46,769 bases of DNA, from the NCBI GenBank assembly GCA_006503475.1, contig RSEH01000324.1, positions 1 to 46,769 on the forward strand, written 5' to 3'. How positions within the stretch are numbered: position 1 is the first letter of the stretch; each line of letters starts with the position of its first letter. The position numbers and the translations under genes were made by a program. Shown piece after piece: positions 1 through 11,500 of this stretch. Source of the stretch: Stentor roeselii (lineage: Eukaryota; Ciliophora; Heterotrichea; Heterotrichida; Stentoridae). Below the pieces are notes generated by a model that saw only the letters and a list, made by a program, of their open reading frames with translations, was not told the DNA's origin and did not search any database.

Positions 1-710
1 CTATTTTTTATACTATAAATTACTTTAATTTGATTGCAACTTATTTTTTTTCATTAAGTTTTCGAATATATTGATTTTACTGGTTATCATTATCGTTAAA
101 TCTTATTAAGAAATATAAATTTAACTAGTACTGTTCAATCTTAAAAAAAAATTTTTTCGTTATCTCCATTTCTTTCCCTTAATCACTTTCATACAAAAAA
201 GCATAATCTATCTCAACCCTATAATGTAATGAAGACTAAATTGAAATTTCTAAATCTTTATCTGATGATTTTTTATAAATCATGAGTTTAAAATTAATAA
301 TCTTAAGTGTCCAGTTTAAAAATCATTTAGAATAATTTAGCAGGATAGACCAAATCTTATATTAACTAATTGGTCACAAGTGAAAGATAAATTGATAGAT
401 TACGCCTGGATTATGAATTGATACGATTTACTCTTAAAGATATTATTTTTATTGTTAAATTTTATAAAAAGTTTCATAAGTACTTTATACTTTTAGGTAT
501 ATTATTTATGTTTATAATTTTAGATATGTTACTTATGTGAATAATATTAGATTATTACTTATGTTAATTAGAAGCTTGGAATATTGCTCCTTGCACCGAA
601 TGATTACATCTTTATCTTTTTTAATACTACGTTTTATAATATTTCCTTGAGTTTCAAAGCTTTTATGAATTCTGAGCACTTCAAGAATTCCTCAAAATTA
701 GCATAATTAG
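1..710. other. AT-rich non-coding flank
   Basis: No open frame of useful length, RNA gene or repeat array was found. The sequence is extremely A/T rich with short homopolymer runs. It leads into the tandem duplication that begins near 711. It resembles the other long gaps of the window, not the short spacers between the dense genes. Confidence 0.6.
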
Positions 711-1402
711 GAAAATTGTCATATTTCTGATCGTGATAACAAATATCACTTCAATAACCCTTCAGAAATAGATTATCTTAAAAATTTAATATATCTGATC
801 AGGGTAGCAATTGATTACTTTACAATACTTAATAAATTATAAAGTACAAGATATTCTAAGATTTTGTATTAGAAAAGATAATGCATGATTTTATTCTATA
901 AAATAAATATATAAAACAAGTGTCTACTTTTCAAGTTATGAAAATTGTAAATATGGTCAAAATGATTATAAATACCTTTCGAAAATTTCAAGAGATTTCA
1001 ATATCACTTTTCGTCTTATTTAGAAAATTTGGGTACCCTTTCACTTTGAAAGAGAGAAAATTTTCATATTTCTGATCCTGATAACAAATATCACTTCAAT
1101 AATCCTTCATAAATAGATTATTTGGAAAATTTTAATATTTCTGATCGGGGTAACAATTGATTATTTTACCTAACTTAATATATTATAAAGTACAAGATAT
1201 TTAAGCTTTTGATTAAGAAAAGATAATACATAATTATATTCTATTAGTATATATATTTAAACAAGTGTCTACATTTCAAATTACTAAAATTTTAAATATG
1301 GTCCTAAATGATTATAAATGTCTTTCGAAGAAAATTTCAAAAGATCTCAATATCACTTTTTGTCTTACTTAGAAAATTTGGGTAACCCTTTTACCTTAGA
1401 AG
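711..1402. repeat. 346-bp tandem direct duplication
   Basis: Two adjacent copies, about 711-1056 and 1057-1402, align along their full length by eye with roughly 15% mismatches and a few small indels. The period is fixed by the start codon of the downstream GTPase gene at 1318, which corresponds to ATA at 972. Each copy holds the presumed promoter, the leader and about the first 25 codons. The unit itself contains a weaker internal repeat of the ATATTTCTGATC type. Only the second copy is attached to a full gene, so this is a duplication of the gene head, left over from a local tandem event or a deleted paralogue. Confidence 0.85.
972..1049 (+). pseudogene. Truncated copy of GTPase gene 5' end
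   Basis: The first copy of the tandem duplication still reads in the gene frame: start mutated from ATG to ATA, then PFENFKRFQYHF and SSYLENLG, against SFEENFKRSQYHF and LSYLENLG in the intact gene. One Glu codon is missing. After the LG the frame shifts and stops at TGA 1047-1049. The reading frame is kept over about 20 codons although the start is lost, which suggests it was once a functional 5' end. It cannot encode a product now. Confidence 0.7.
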
Positions 1403-3903
1403 AGATAAAATCTACACTGAAAAATATAAATCAAAATGATGTAGTGACTGGATTCAAATCTAAATTTGAGACTGTAATTATTTCTAAAGAACTAAATAAA
1501 ATATTGGAAGAATTTTCAGATTCATCACAGAAGTATTTTGAATCATCTCAAAATAAAGAAGAAGCACTTGATATAATCATTGAAGAATTAAAACATATAG
1601 GGAACAAAATTTTCAATTCAATAGAACTTTGGGAAGATTTGATCACTTTTTTCAAACTTCCAGGCATTAAACAGCTTAAAAATGATGATCTTAATACAAT
1701 TATCATGATTATCAAAAAAGAAGAGGTAGATGAGCTAAGAGACACCTTGAAACAAGTAATACCAAAAAAAGAAATATCAAAAATTGATCAAGAACTTGAA
1801 TCAAGTGAATCTGATTTGGATTCATTAGCAGCCGATATAATAAATAAAATGCCTAAGTCTGATGAAAATTTTAATGAATATTTTAAAAAGTCAACAGACT
1901 ATTTCATCAATAAAATAATTACATATGATCTTAATGAGAATGAATCATATAATGGACTGATAATTAAATGCGAAAAAGAATCAAATACGTTAATATTTCA
2001 TACCAATAATCAATTTAGAATTAGTATAAACAAAACACAGTTTGAAGTTAAGTTAACGAGATTAGTCAAAAGAAATTTTTTATCTTCATTGCAAGAGTTA
2101 AAAATTAATGAAGAATTCAAAATTGAATTCTCTCAACCAAATATGCCTGATTTTAATAAGATTTTTATGAGTGGTAATTATAAGGTCATTTCTAAACATC
2201 AAAAGGAAAATTTTAAATTCGAATTCTGGACAACTCCTGGTAAAATAAACATAATTTCACTGAAATTTAGAGATAAAACATACAAAATAAGTTTTCATGA
2301 AAATCCTGATGTTAAAATTGCTAAAGTTGTATTAATTGTTCGTAATAAAAATATTAAACACAAAATAGAAAAAGAAATTTTAAATAAACGTTTTTTTATA
2401 TTAAAATTTTTGGATTTTAAAAAATCATTTGATGATGCAAAGGAATTGGAAAAGTTTCTAAAAATAAACGAAAGTTTTGATGAACGTGGTATAAGTTTTG
2501 TTCATGCAAAACTAATACAAGAAAAAATTGATCAGATAAGAAACGATCTGATCACCGAAGAAAATAAAATAGTACTAGATCTGTTTACTAATAATCTAAT
2601 ATCAAATAGACTAGAGTCTATAGATCTTGCTCTTTTTAAACAAAACAAGAAAATATATGACAATATAATTGAGATTTGTGAAGAATCAAAGACATACTTA
2701 GCTAAAGTAATAAACCCAATTGATTTACTTAAAAATTTAGTTATTAATTGTAACTATGCTGTAGTTGTTACAAAAGAACAATCTATAGAAATTGGGAAAA
2801 CTATGGATCTTCTCAAAGATGCCTATGTGCATCTTGATAAATTAGAAAATAAAAAGTTTATCATGTTCATAGGAAATACAGGCTCAGGAAAAAGTGCAGC
2901 TGTTTCTTATCTTCTTGGAGCTAAACTAAATTCTTATATCAATAAAATAGGAGAAAAAGTATTTGAAATAAATGAAAATAATGATACTCAGATAGAGTAT
3001 CCTCGTATTGGCCAATCTTTAGGCGAATCAGAAACAGTATACACTCAAGGATATCCTATAAGAGGTTTTGAAGATTTTTATTTTGTAGACTGTCCTGGAT
3101 TTAATGATACCAGAGGTTGCCACTATGAACTGTGCACTAATATCAGCATTGATCAAGCAATAAAAAGATCAGATTCAATTCATGCATTAGTGCTTGTTAT
3201 ACCAATTCAGATTTTTCTCATAGATCGTGGAAATCTTGTTTATGATTTAGCAATAAGTTTAAGAGAGAGATTTTCAAACTTATTTACAGAAGATCCATCA
3301 TCTAATAGCTCTTTTTTTATTATAATTACAAAAGCAAATCAAGTAAATTTTCAGGTTGTAAAAAGCATAAAGGATGGCAGTAGGTTTGATGAACTTTATA
3401 ATGAATGCCAAAGAAAGATTAATAATATAAAAAACCAGGAAAATCCTGATCATTTAACGATAGAATCTATCAATAAAAGATTGATGATTTGGAAAACATT
3501 CAGAAAACTTCATTCTATCAAGCATATCGATGTAATAGATCTTCTCTATAAAAGAGGGCCACAAGATTATTTGAAAAAGTACATACAGTGTAGTAAAACT
3601 TTAGATAAAAAATATTATATGCCATTGATGAATGATCCAGATATGAACCTTAAATTTGGAAAGCTTATAGAAATGTCAGTTCATACATGGAGAAGACTAT
3701 TGATTGAAGAATATTCGAAAGTAATTCCGACAAAACTAATTGAAAAAAAAATATTTTTAGAAGAAATTCAAAGTATAATATCAAAAAAGGAAAATGAAAA
3801 AATTGAAAGATATGAAAAAATTAAAAGGTTAGAGCAAGCAATTCACACTTTAAATAACACAATGTATAATTTAGGGACCGCTCTAGAAAATCCGGATAAT
3901 TAA
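1318..3903 (+). CDS. Large P-loop GTPase (G-domain protein)
   Basis: 861 residues. The first 500 or so are a helical and mixed region I do not recognise. A G domain follows: P-loop GNTGSGKS at 519-526, G3 DCPGFND starting at 591, and TKAN at 671-674 in the place of the usual (N/T)KxD. The PGFNDTRG signature resembles AIG1/GIMAP and the translation-factor-like GTPases that are expanded in ciliates and some fungi. The C-terminus (about 800-861) is Lys/Glu-rich and probably coiled coil. ATG 1318 follows a duplicated leader; no in-frame upstream ATG was seen. The stop TAA overlaps the ATG of the next frame by one base, so the two are probably one gene. Codons are strongly A/T-ending compared with the dense genes downstream. 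Function unknown; GTP binding is well supported. Confidence 0.85.
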   Translation: MSFEENFKRSQYHFLSYLENLGNPFTLEEIKSTLKNINQNDVVTGFKSKFETVIISKELNKILEEFSDSSQKYFESSQNKEEALDIIIEELKHIGNKIFNSIELWEDLITFFKLPGIKQLKNDDLNTIIMIIKKEEVDELRDTLKQVIPKKEISKIDQELESSESDLDSLAADIINKMPKSDENFNEYFKKSTDYFINKIITYDLNENESYNGLIIKCEKESNTLIFHTNNQFRISINKTQFEVKLTRLVKRNFLSSLQELKINEEFKIEFSQPNMPDFNKIFMSGNYKVISKHQKENFKFEFWTTPGKINIISLKFRDKTYKISFHENPDVKIAKVVLIVRNKNIKHKIEKEILNKRFFILKFLDFKKSFDDAKELEKFLKINESFDERGISFVHAKLIQEKIDQIRNDLITEENKIVLDLFTNNLISNRLESIDLALFKQNKKIYDNIIEICEESKTYLAKVINPIDLLKNLVINCNYAVVVTKEQSIEIGKTMDLLKDAYVHLDKLENKKFIMFIGNTGSGKSAAVSYLLGAKLNSYINKIGEKVFEINENNDTQIEYPRIGQSLGESETVYTQGYPIRGFEDFYFVDCPGFNDTRGCHYELCTNISIDQAIKRSDSIHALVLVIPIQIFLIDRGNLVYDLAISLRERFSNLFTEDPSSNSSFFIIITKANQVNFQVVKSIKDGSRFDELYNECQRKINNIKNQENPDHLTIESINKRLMIWKTFRKLHSIKHIDVIDLLYKRGPQDYLKKYIQCSKTLDKKYYMPLMNDPDMNLKFGKLIEMSVHTWRRLLIEEYSKVIPTKLIEKKIFLEEIQSIISKKENEKIERYEKIKRLEQAIHTLNNTMYNLGTALENPDN

Positions 3904-5144
3904 TGGATGAGCAAAAAAGGATATTGGTCAATGAGCAGATTTCTAATGTAGAAAATAGTGAGTTAGTTTCTTTAATCTATGAAATTGAACTTATTGAGAC
4001 AAATATAAATCATAATCAAATAAAATATAATGATTACCAAAAAAAATTAGAGATTTTGCAGGGAAATTCGAAGTTATTAAGTGATTTTGCCGAATGTTTA
4101 AAGAATGAAATAGAAAACCTAAAAATTGGTGATACTTATGAAATACTTGCTGAAAATAATCCTGATCCTGATGATGAAGTAACTGTTCAGATTATCAAGG
4201 AAGGAGTATCATTCGAGAGAGTATTTCAAGAATTTAGAAATTTTACCAAAGATGAAATTAAATCGGTACAAAAAAAAAAATATAGAGATTTGACAGGTAA
4301 GCTTCTTGAATATATAACAATTGAAAGAAAGTATTCCCTTGTTCCGAAAGATAAAAGATTGAGAGATGCATTTAAAAATAATCGCAAATTAGATGTAGAA
4401 GGTTTTCAAGCAATACTCGAAACAGAAAATTATGAACCAGACCCTGAAATGATCACAAGTCATGAGGGAAAAAAAATAAGATATTCTTTATATGGAAATT
4501 ATGATTCAAGGCCACTTCCTAGATATAAAATTACTTATAAAATTCCTAACTCATCATTTAATGAAGCAGAGATAATTAATAAAACACATGAAATTTACCA
4601 ACTCAAAGAAGAAATTTACGAAATACAAAAGAAGATAAATTGGAAAAAGGGTGTGATAGAAAGTATTGAAAATAATTTAGCTCAATTAGACAAGGAAAAA
4701 TCAGATAAAGAAAAGAAAAAACAACAATTATTAAATGAAAAAAAACATAATGATACTATTATTATGCAGAAGATCATAAAAAATCAAATTAATGATTTTC
4801 ATGAGAAAATTTTAAGACATAAGGAAGAGATAAGAGATTTGACAGAAAGTAAAGATATTGATAAATCTATAGAAATCGAAAATTCAAAACTTCAGGAAGT
4901 TCAAAAATCTATAAATGAATTGAATAATAAATACAAACAAATATCCCTTATATTTATTACTCAATCAGATACAGCGAAAATGCTACAAAGGTTTTCATTA
5001 TTGATATTTAGAGATAATAAAAAAGATATAAAATCTCAAAAAGATAATTCAGTTAATTTGGAATGCAAACTATTTGTTGAAGCATATGATGAAAATATTG
5101 AAAATATATTGAATCTAAGTAAGAGAAATTTAAACTTAATTTAA
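3903..5144 (+). CDS. Coiled-coil protein, probable C-terminal half of the GTPase
   Basis: 413 residues. Long heptad-like Lys/Glu/Ile-rich segments lie at about 1-75 and 225-350, with a mixed globular part at about 85-220. Its ATG overlaps the stop of the GTPase frame (TAATG), and the helical character runs from the end of one frame into the start of the other. In related large G-domain proteins a long coiled coil follows the GTPase, so I think this is the same protein separated by a one-base shift (one extra T near 3900 would join them). No GT-AG intron of 14-16 nt spans the junction. If translated separately it would need reinitiation. No catalytic motif seen. Confidence 0.65.
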   Translation: MDEQKRILVNEQISNVENSELVSLIYEIELIETNINHNQIKYNDYQKKLEILQGNSKLLSDFAECLKNEIENLKIGDTYEILAENNPDPDDEVTVQIIKEGVSFERVFQEFRNFTKDEIKSVQKKKYRDLTGKLLEYITIERKYSLVPKDKRLRDAFKNNRKLDVEGFQAILETENYEPDPEMITSHEGKKIRYSLYGNYDSRPLPRYKITYKIPNSSFNEAEIINKTHEIYQLKEEIYEIQKKINWKKGVIESIENNLAQLDKEKSDKEKKKQQLLNEKKHNDTIIMQKIIKNQINDFHEKILRHKEEIRDLTESKDIDKSIEIENSKLQEVQKSINELNNKYKQISLIFITQSDTAKMLQRFSLLIFRDNKKDIKSQKDNSVNLECKLFVEAYDENIENILNLSKRNLNLI

Positions 5145-8100
5145 TATAACTCTTTAATCGAATTTTTACATTAATTAATATATAATCATTTATTGGTCAT
5201 TGTCACAAACTGAATTCAATATCATAAATAATTCTACAGGACTTAGCATTTTCTAATTTTTTGTAATTAAAACCAAGACCTCATAATTGCTAAGTAAATC
5301 AATGATATAGTTTAGTCTATATATAGAAATTTAATATATTATTATAGTATAGGTTGAATTTAAAATATTTACTAAAGTCTATGATTTCCACTTCAATAAA
5401 GTGTAAGGTAACTATAAAAATTTATCCATTTATAATCAAGAAATATCCTAAAATATTGAAGTCGACCTAATATCTAATTACTATTATTTCCAAATAATTT
5501 CTTAAGAGATTAAATTTATTTTATTATATGATTAATAAAAAGATAGATAATTATATTCTAGAAGCTCAATCCAAACATAGATCTATCCTAAATTCTGTAC
5601 AACCTTTATTTTAAATTTATAGAATTATAATTGAATTTTTTTAACTTTGATAACTTAGAATATTATAGAAAATAACTATTTAAGATAATGTTGTTTGATC
5701 AAGTTCAAAGGAAGTTGAAAATACTCTATTTCTCAATACGCAATAGTCTTTACATTTTATGAATAAAAGTGCTTTAATACGTATATTCAATTAGGTATTC
5801 ATAAAAGAAATCGAAAAATAAATAGTTTGATAAGCAAAAAGCAAAGGTTAATTTATGTAGAATTTAATTTCTGAATAAAAATTTTATTTCAAATTCAATC
5901 TTTAGATTCATAAAAAATTGTTGAAGAGTTGATAAAGAACTTATTTTCCCAAAATGGTTGCATCATCTTCAAAAGTTGATGAGATAGTCTGATTATGATT
6001 AGTAGTTAAACTGAATAGACAAAGAATTTATTATCTTTGGGATAGAGAAGACAATGATTAAGTTTCCAGTATATCTATAGTATATGCAATTAATTACATA
6101 ATTTATTATTAATTTAAATTGCAATCCAAATCTACTATAAATATAATATCTTTATTATAATCATTTTTAGTTATAGAATCATTTGAATCTTCAAGATTTG
6201 ACTACTTCTTGATTTAAACTCCTATATCTTCTTTATTTTCAGATTTTTTAATTCGATAAAATTCAATTCATAAGAATTATAAAAGAAAATTTTTTATTTG
6301 GCTTAGTAATTAATGGAACTGACATAATCTCTGACCATAGCTGCAATTTGTTGATTAAATGAATGAAGATACTTTTGATTGAAAGATATCAAAATTTTTT
6401 TAGTTTTTTCGAATCTTCTATTTTAATTTAAAGAATTGATATCAAAGTAAATAGTTATGATTCGATTTATTTTTATAGGTAATTTTTCTAATGCAATTGA
6501 TGAGAATACCAATAATATATTTTTTCTGTGGCACTAAAATGCTTGAAATTTTGATAAACTTTATAAACTTGAATGGTAGAAGAAATAAAATAATTAAGTT
6601 TGTTTATGATTTAGGAAATTCTACTTGGATAAAACAGACTGTTGTTAAGATAATTTTACTTAAATATTTGTTCGAATTCCAATCAAAATCAACGCTTTCT
6701 TATTTTTAAAGCTCTTGAAAAATTCAGTTTGCTATCACAGCTAATATTAAGTCTTCGCAAAGATTTTTAATTGTAGTGCAGATTTATTGATTCTGACCAA
6801 GTGTTGTATGGTTGTTGAATCATTAATGATTTAGTTGGCTCTTCCTAACTACAAATTTCGTCAAAGTAATCTTATGAGTCTCATTGAGTTGTTGAAAATA
6901 TTTATAAACATTTTAAACTAAACATCTCGGACATCTCGAAATATCTTGATCAATTTTTTTATTTTGAAGTTAATTTGAATTCTTATTACTTGTATAAACT
7001 TCTCTGCTGCAACCCGATAATATTTAATTTGAAATATAACCGCATGCAATTATTGTCTAGCACCTGCTATATTTAAACGGTTAAACTAGGTAACTAGATC
7101 TAGAAAACATGAATTTGAATAATTTAAAGTTTTTACGATTTTAGTTCAGATGATTGTTGTACAATAAAATTTTGAAAGTGAATAAAGAAAAAAGTAGTTA
7201 CTCAGAAATAAATATTTCTCAATAAAAATGATATAAATTTTGATTATTTCTTAATAATTAAAAGTAGCTGATGATGCAAATTTTAGATATTTTTAAACCA
7301 AATAATAGACCAATTATGTTATGCAGTGGAATTTTTACAAATCTTCAATAATAAACTGAAACTTAAAAAGGTCTAAAAATATCGCATTAAGACTCAAATC
7401 CCTTCAAATAAACCATATCAATCATTTCATTATTATCTGAAAATTTTCAATAAAAAACAGAAACAATAATTAATTCGAATATATAAAAAACTCATTGGGA
7501 TTTCAAATTATCTTGCTGGGAGAACTACAATCTTATGGCTCATATGAAATTATAAGCTTTAATAGAGTAAAATTATCGCATATTATCTCTTCTCATTAAA
7601 ATTCCAAGAGAACATAGAGATACTTTATTTTCAACTATCTGTCCATAGTTGATTTAATAAATTCAACTTAACTTTATTAAACAAACTAAAGGTTAATATA
7701 GAAAAAATTAGAAATAGAATTGTTTTATAAGACAAGCTTTATCGTCTATCGAACAAAAGATTTAAATAAAATATTTGAAATTAATAATAAGTGTTTCATC
7801 CTTGATTTAATTATTTTAAGTAATGAAATTTTTTTGTAAATTAAACATGATTCTCATATTATTTGATCAAAGCACCTTCTCGAAATTTACTTAGATAATC
7901 TCAATTCTAACACTATTTTAGGATATATTGAATTCATCCAATTTAAAGATTATTCATTTTCGAATAAAACTTAAAAAATACTCTAAAATGCAGAGAAAGC
8001 CCTCACTATTGAAACCTAATAAAAGGTTGAGAGATTAAGCGATACTTAAAACAGTTAAATTAAAATTTATTAAGACAACTAATTGATTTATCAATCATTC

Positions 8101-8586
8101 AAAAAAATGATTCATAATTAGGAAAAATGAATAAGTTTTATAGCCCTCTCTTCAATCATTTTTAGAACAGAAGGTTGGTTTCATAGAAGAATAAATTAGC
8201 AGCCAATATAAATGCAAAGTAAATTATATATCTCCTGCATTGATTTAAAGATTTAATAATATAAATAATTTAGTATTTTGTAATCACTAAAAAATAAATA
8301 TATCCAATAATTCAATCTCCTGAATTCAAATCTATTCAATCCTATAAAATTGAATAAAATCTCTCCACCTCCACAATCTCAAACAATTCTTCTAATAATA
8401 TCCTTAACCCTCTAACAATCCAAACCAAAATAATAAAACAATCTTAAATAATTTAAATTCCAAACCTCAATACTCCAACTTGAATCAAAACCAAAAATAC
8501 AACCCAATAAATAATAAATCACTAAAAATATATTAATAAACAATAAGACTTCAACATAACAGTTTAAAATAGAACTCCCTCCAGTA
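5145..8586. other. 3.4-kb AT-rich gene-free stretch
   Basis: No convincing gene on either strand. Stops occur at about chance frequency in all frames I read, and the longest frame (6491-6709, 72 residues) has no recognisable feature. From about 8330 the composition becomes A/C rich with few G, leading to the HECT gene at 8587. One small hairpin, AACCT-AATAA-AAGGTT, lies near 8013-8028. No tRNA, rRNA, transposase relic or long repeat was recognised. Confidence 0.55.
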
Positions 8587-11500
8587 ATGGCTCATTCAAT
8601 TCATTCAGGACTTGATATAAATTCTTATAATATGGACAGACCCCCTCCACAAAAAAGAAGCCACTCGTCCTCTTCATCCGACAGTGAAAGTGTTCCTTTT
8701 ATCAATCAAGGGTCACACCGATCAATTCCTTTTATTCCATCGCTTAAAAGCCTGGTGCCAGATTTTTTTATCGAGCAAAAAGGACTCAAAAGAAAGAAGT
8801 TCTCAGAGTCAATGACTTTTAGCTCAATTTTTCCAGGCCAGCATTCTTCCTTGGCTGCATCAGTCAAGAATTTCTTGAAAAGCTTGGAAAGTGGAGAAGT
8901 TCTTCCAGCGCTTTCAGTCCTGGCCACCGAAATCTCAATTGCTCAAGAGCCAGTTCTCCTTAGCATTCCGATGGGAAAAGTGTTAGAAGGTCTGAAAGTT
9001 TGCCTTGAGCACCCAGTTTCAGAAGTGGTTCTAATGTCAATGAACTGCATTCTAACAATAGTGGAAGTAGCCCAGAACTGTTCCTCAACAATAATAGGTC
9101 TAGGAGCATTACCAACACTAATAGAAAAGGTAGGCAACCCTTTATACATCGACGTAGCCGAGAAGTCAATAAAGATCATAGAAAAGCTTTCAAAAAGTGA
9201 AGGAATCGAAATCTTAAACCAAGACCTTTTTTCCCTAGCAATGGAAAAAATCGACTTCTACGAGAACGAGACCCAGAAAAGCATAATAAACATAGGTATC
9301 AACATCCTCAAGTGCTTCACCACGTCTAACCAGTTCCGTGTGCTTAACAATCAGGGATTCATCAACGTTTTTAACTACCTCCAGTCACCAATAAGCCTGA
9401 AAGTCCTGGAGTTCATCGAGATCTACCTGGAAAAGGTAGAAAGTCAAGAGGCTCATATTTACCAGATACTTGACCAGAAGTTCTTTGATAGTCTTTTTGA
9501 GATTTTTTACTCTGGAAGTTCAAATAAAAGCAAAGTCCTGTCAATTTTTAAGTCTTTAGTGAAAAATAGCCCGAAGTTCATTTCTTTCATATTCAGTGCG
9601 ACTTTTCTGGAACATCTTAAAGAAACTATAGAAAAAGGCTCGGGACAAGAAATCACTGAAGTCTTTCTTGTACTTATTAGTCTTCTTGATACGCCTTCGA
9701 AGGAAAGTAAGGCATTTGAAGAGGTTTATGAAGCGATTGCGAAGCAGTTGTTTGAATATGCTTCTGTTGTTTTTTATAAACTTGTGGAAATTAATGAACA
9801 TCCCCTGGTTTTACAGATGTTTGAAAAGTTGGTCAAGGTGCTAAAGGCTGAAGTACTTGAAAATTTTGTTGGTGACCCCAAGTTTGGAGGGTTTCTTGCT
9901 GAAGCTCTTGGCAAAAAAGACTTTTTAACTGTCAGTCACTCGATTTCGATTGTAAATGAATTACTTGCTGCTGTTCCTGCGGTTTGTGCTGTTATGATGA
10001 TTAATGAAGGAGTTTTTTCAAGGCTTAAAACTTTTAAACTTATTGGTGAGGTTAACAAACTGGAAAAGCCAGTGATCAAAAAGCTTCTCCCAACAGACCC
10101 CTACTCTTTCTCAATCTTCACAGCAGTCCGTCCAGAAAAATTAACAGAAAACACAAAAGTCCACAACGAAAACGTAAGAAAACTCGTAAAAATCGTAAAA
10201 GAAATCCTAACCACTTCCAAAAAATTCGAAAAAACCGCCGCACAAAAGTCAGCAAAAATTCAAGAAATCATTCAAAAAATGAGCGAAAACAGCGAAAGTG
10301 ATTTTTTCCGGCTTCTCGATTTAATCCACGGTTTTCCATGCGAAGACAAGAAAACCATCTTTAAAATAAGTCGATACGAGTTCACCAACAACGACTGCGG
10401 GTCAAAAATCTGGTCATTTTTATCAACTCACAGTAATCCAGAGCAAGTCTTATTAAAAATGATGACAACTCCAGAAGGAACTTCTTACATAGAGACTTTA
10501 TTCAAGATCTCACTTGACAGTTTCCAGTTCCTTCAAAACCTGATCAACAACTCATCTAAAGCGAAAAAGGCGAGTCACACAGTTCAACTTGAGTACTTCC
10601 AAAGAGACGAAAACGCCTTTCGTCATCCAGTCTTCAGTCATTGTGGGTCTTTTACTTTAAACCTAAGTCAATTCGTCACAATTGAAAACCTGAAAAATTC
10701 TCTTCTTAGTCTCAACTCAGAACACGACCTGACCTTTTTCATTGAAAGTTGCAAAATCGCGAGTCGTATAAGTTTCGTTGAAGGAATCCATGAAATGATA
10801 GAAGAAGGTGGAATGAAGCTTTCAAATAAAAGAAGTGACTTAGAAGCGCGACTTTTTATCAATAATTGCCTTTTGGAGCCTTGGATGACTATTCAGGACC
10901 TGGCTTCTGTCAACTCACAGACGAAACTTTTAATTCAGTTTGAGTTGACGCCGAAGCCGAAGACCGCGACGAGTTCTGAGCTTTTAACGAACATGGGAGA
11001 AGCCTGCAGATATGTGATGAAAGCGTGTCAAGAAAATGGAATCAGTCAATTTCACAAGTTATTTCCTTATTCTTGCATTTTACAACTTTGCTATCTGAGC
11101 TTCACCAATTTTAAAGAATTTCTTCCCGCAACAAGTAATTCTTTTTCTTTTGTTTGTGAAAAACTTTCAGCAATGCTTCATGCTCCAAGTCCTGAAAGGT
11201 TCCTCAGGTCTTTCGCGGTACGTTCTTCTTTTTTGTTTTCGTTTAAGTCAAGACTGAAATTCTTCTTATCTTTCAATTATATGACGAGAAGACATCAAGC
11301 CTTTAAAACGACTGTGAATCGAAAGGAAATCATTAAAAGTGCGCAAAGTATTTTTAATGATGCTGGAAATGATCATATTGAAATTGACTTTTTAGGAGAA
11401 CCAGGAATTGGACAAGGCCCGACTCTTGAATTTTTTAATTTGCTTAGTCAGGAGATTCAGACTTTAAATGTTTGGATTCGGACTGGCTCTGGACTTTTTC

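Noticed and set aside
3903-5144. Bacterial-style operon (TAATG coupling)
   Set aside because: The surrounding genes are clearly eukaryotic with spliceosomal introns; a split gene or sequence error is more likely.
6491-6709. 72-codon plus-strand ORF in the AT-rich gap
   Set aside because: No domain, hydrophobic low-complexity composition expected from AT-rich DNA, no support from context.
5941-6970. Long frame if TAA and TAG are read as glutamine
   Set aside because: Stops including TGA occur at about the frequency expected for this base composition, and the genes of this window clearly use the standard code.
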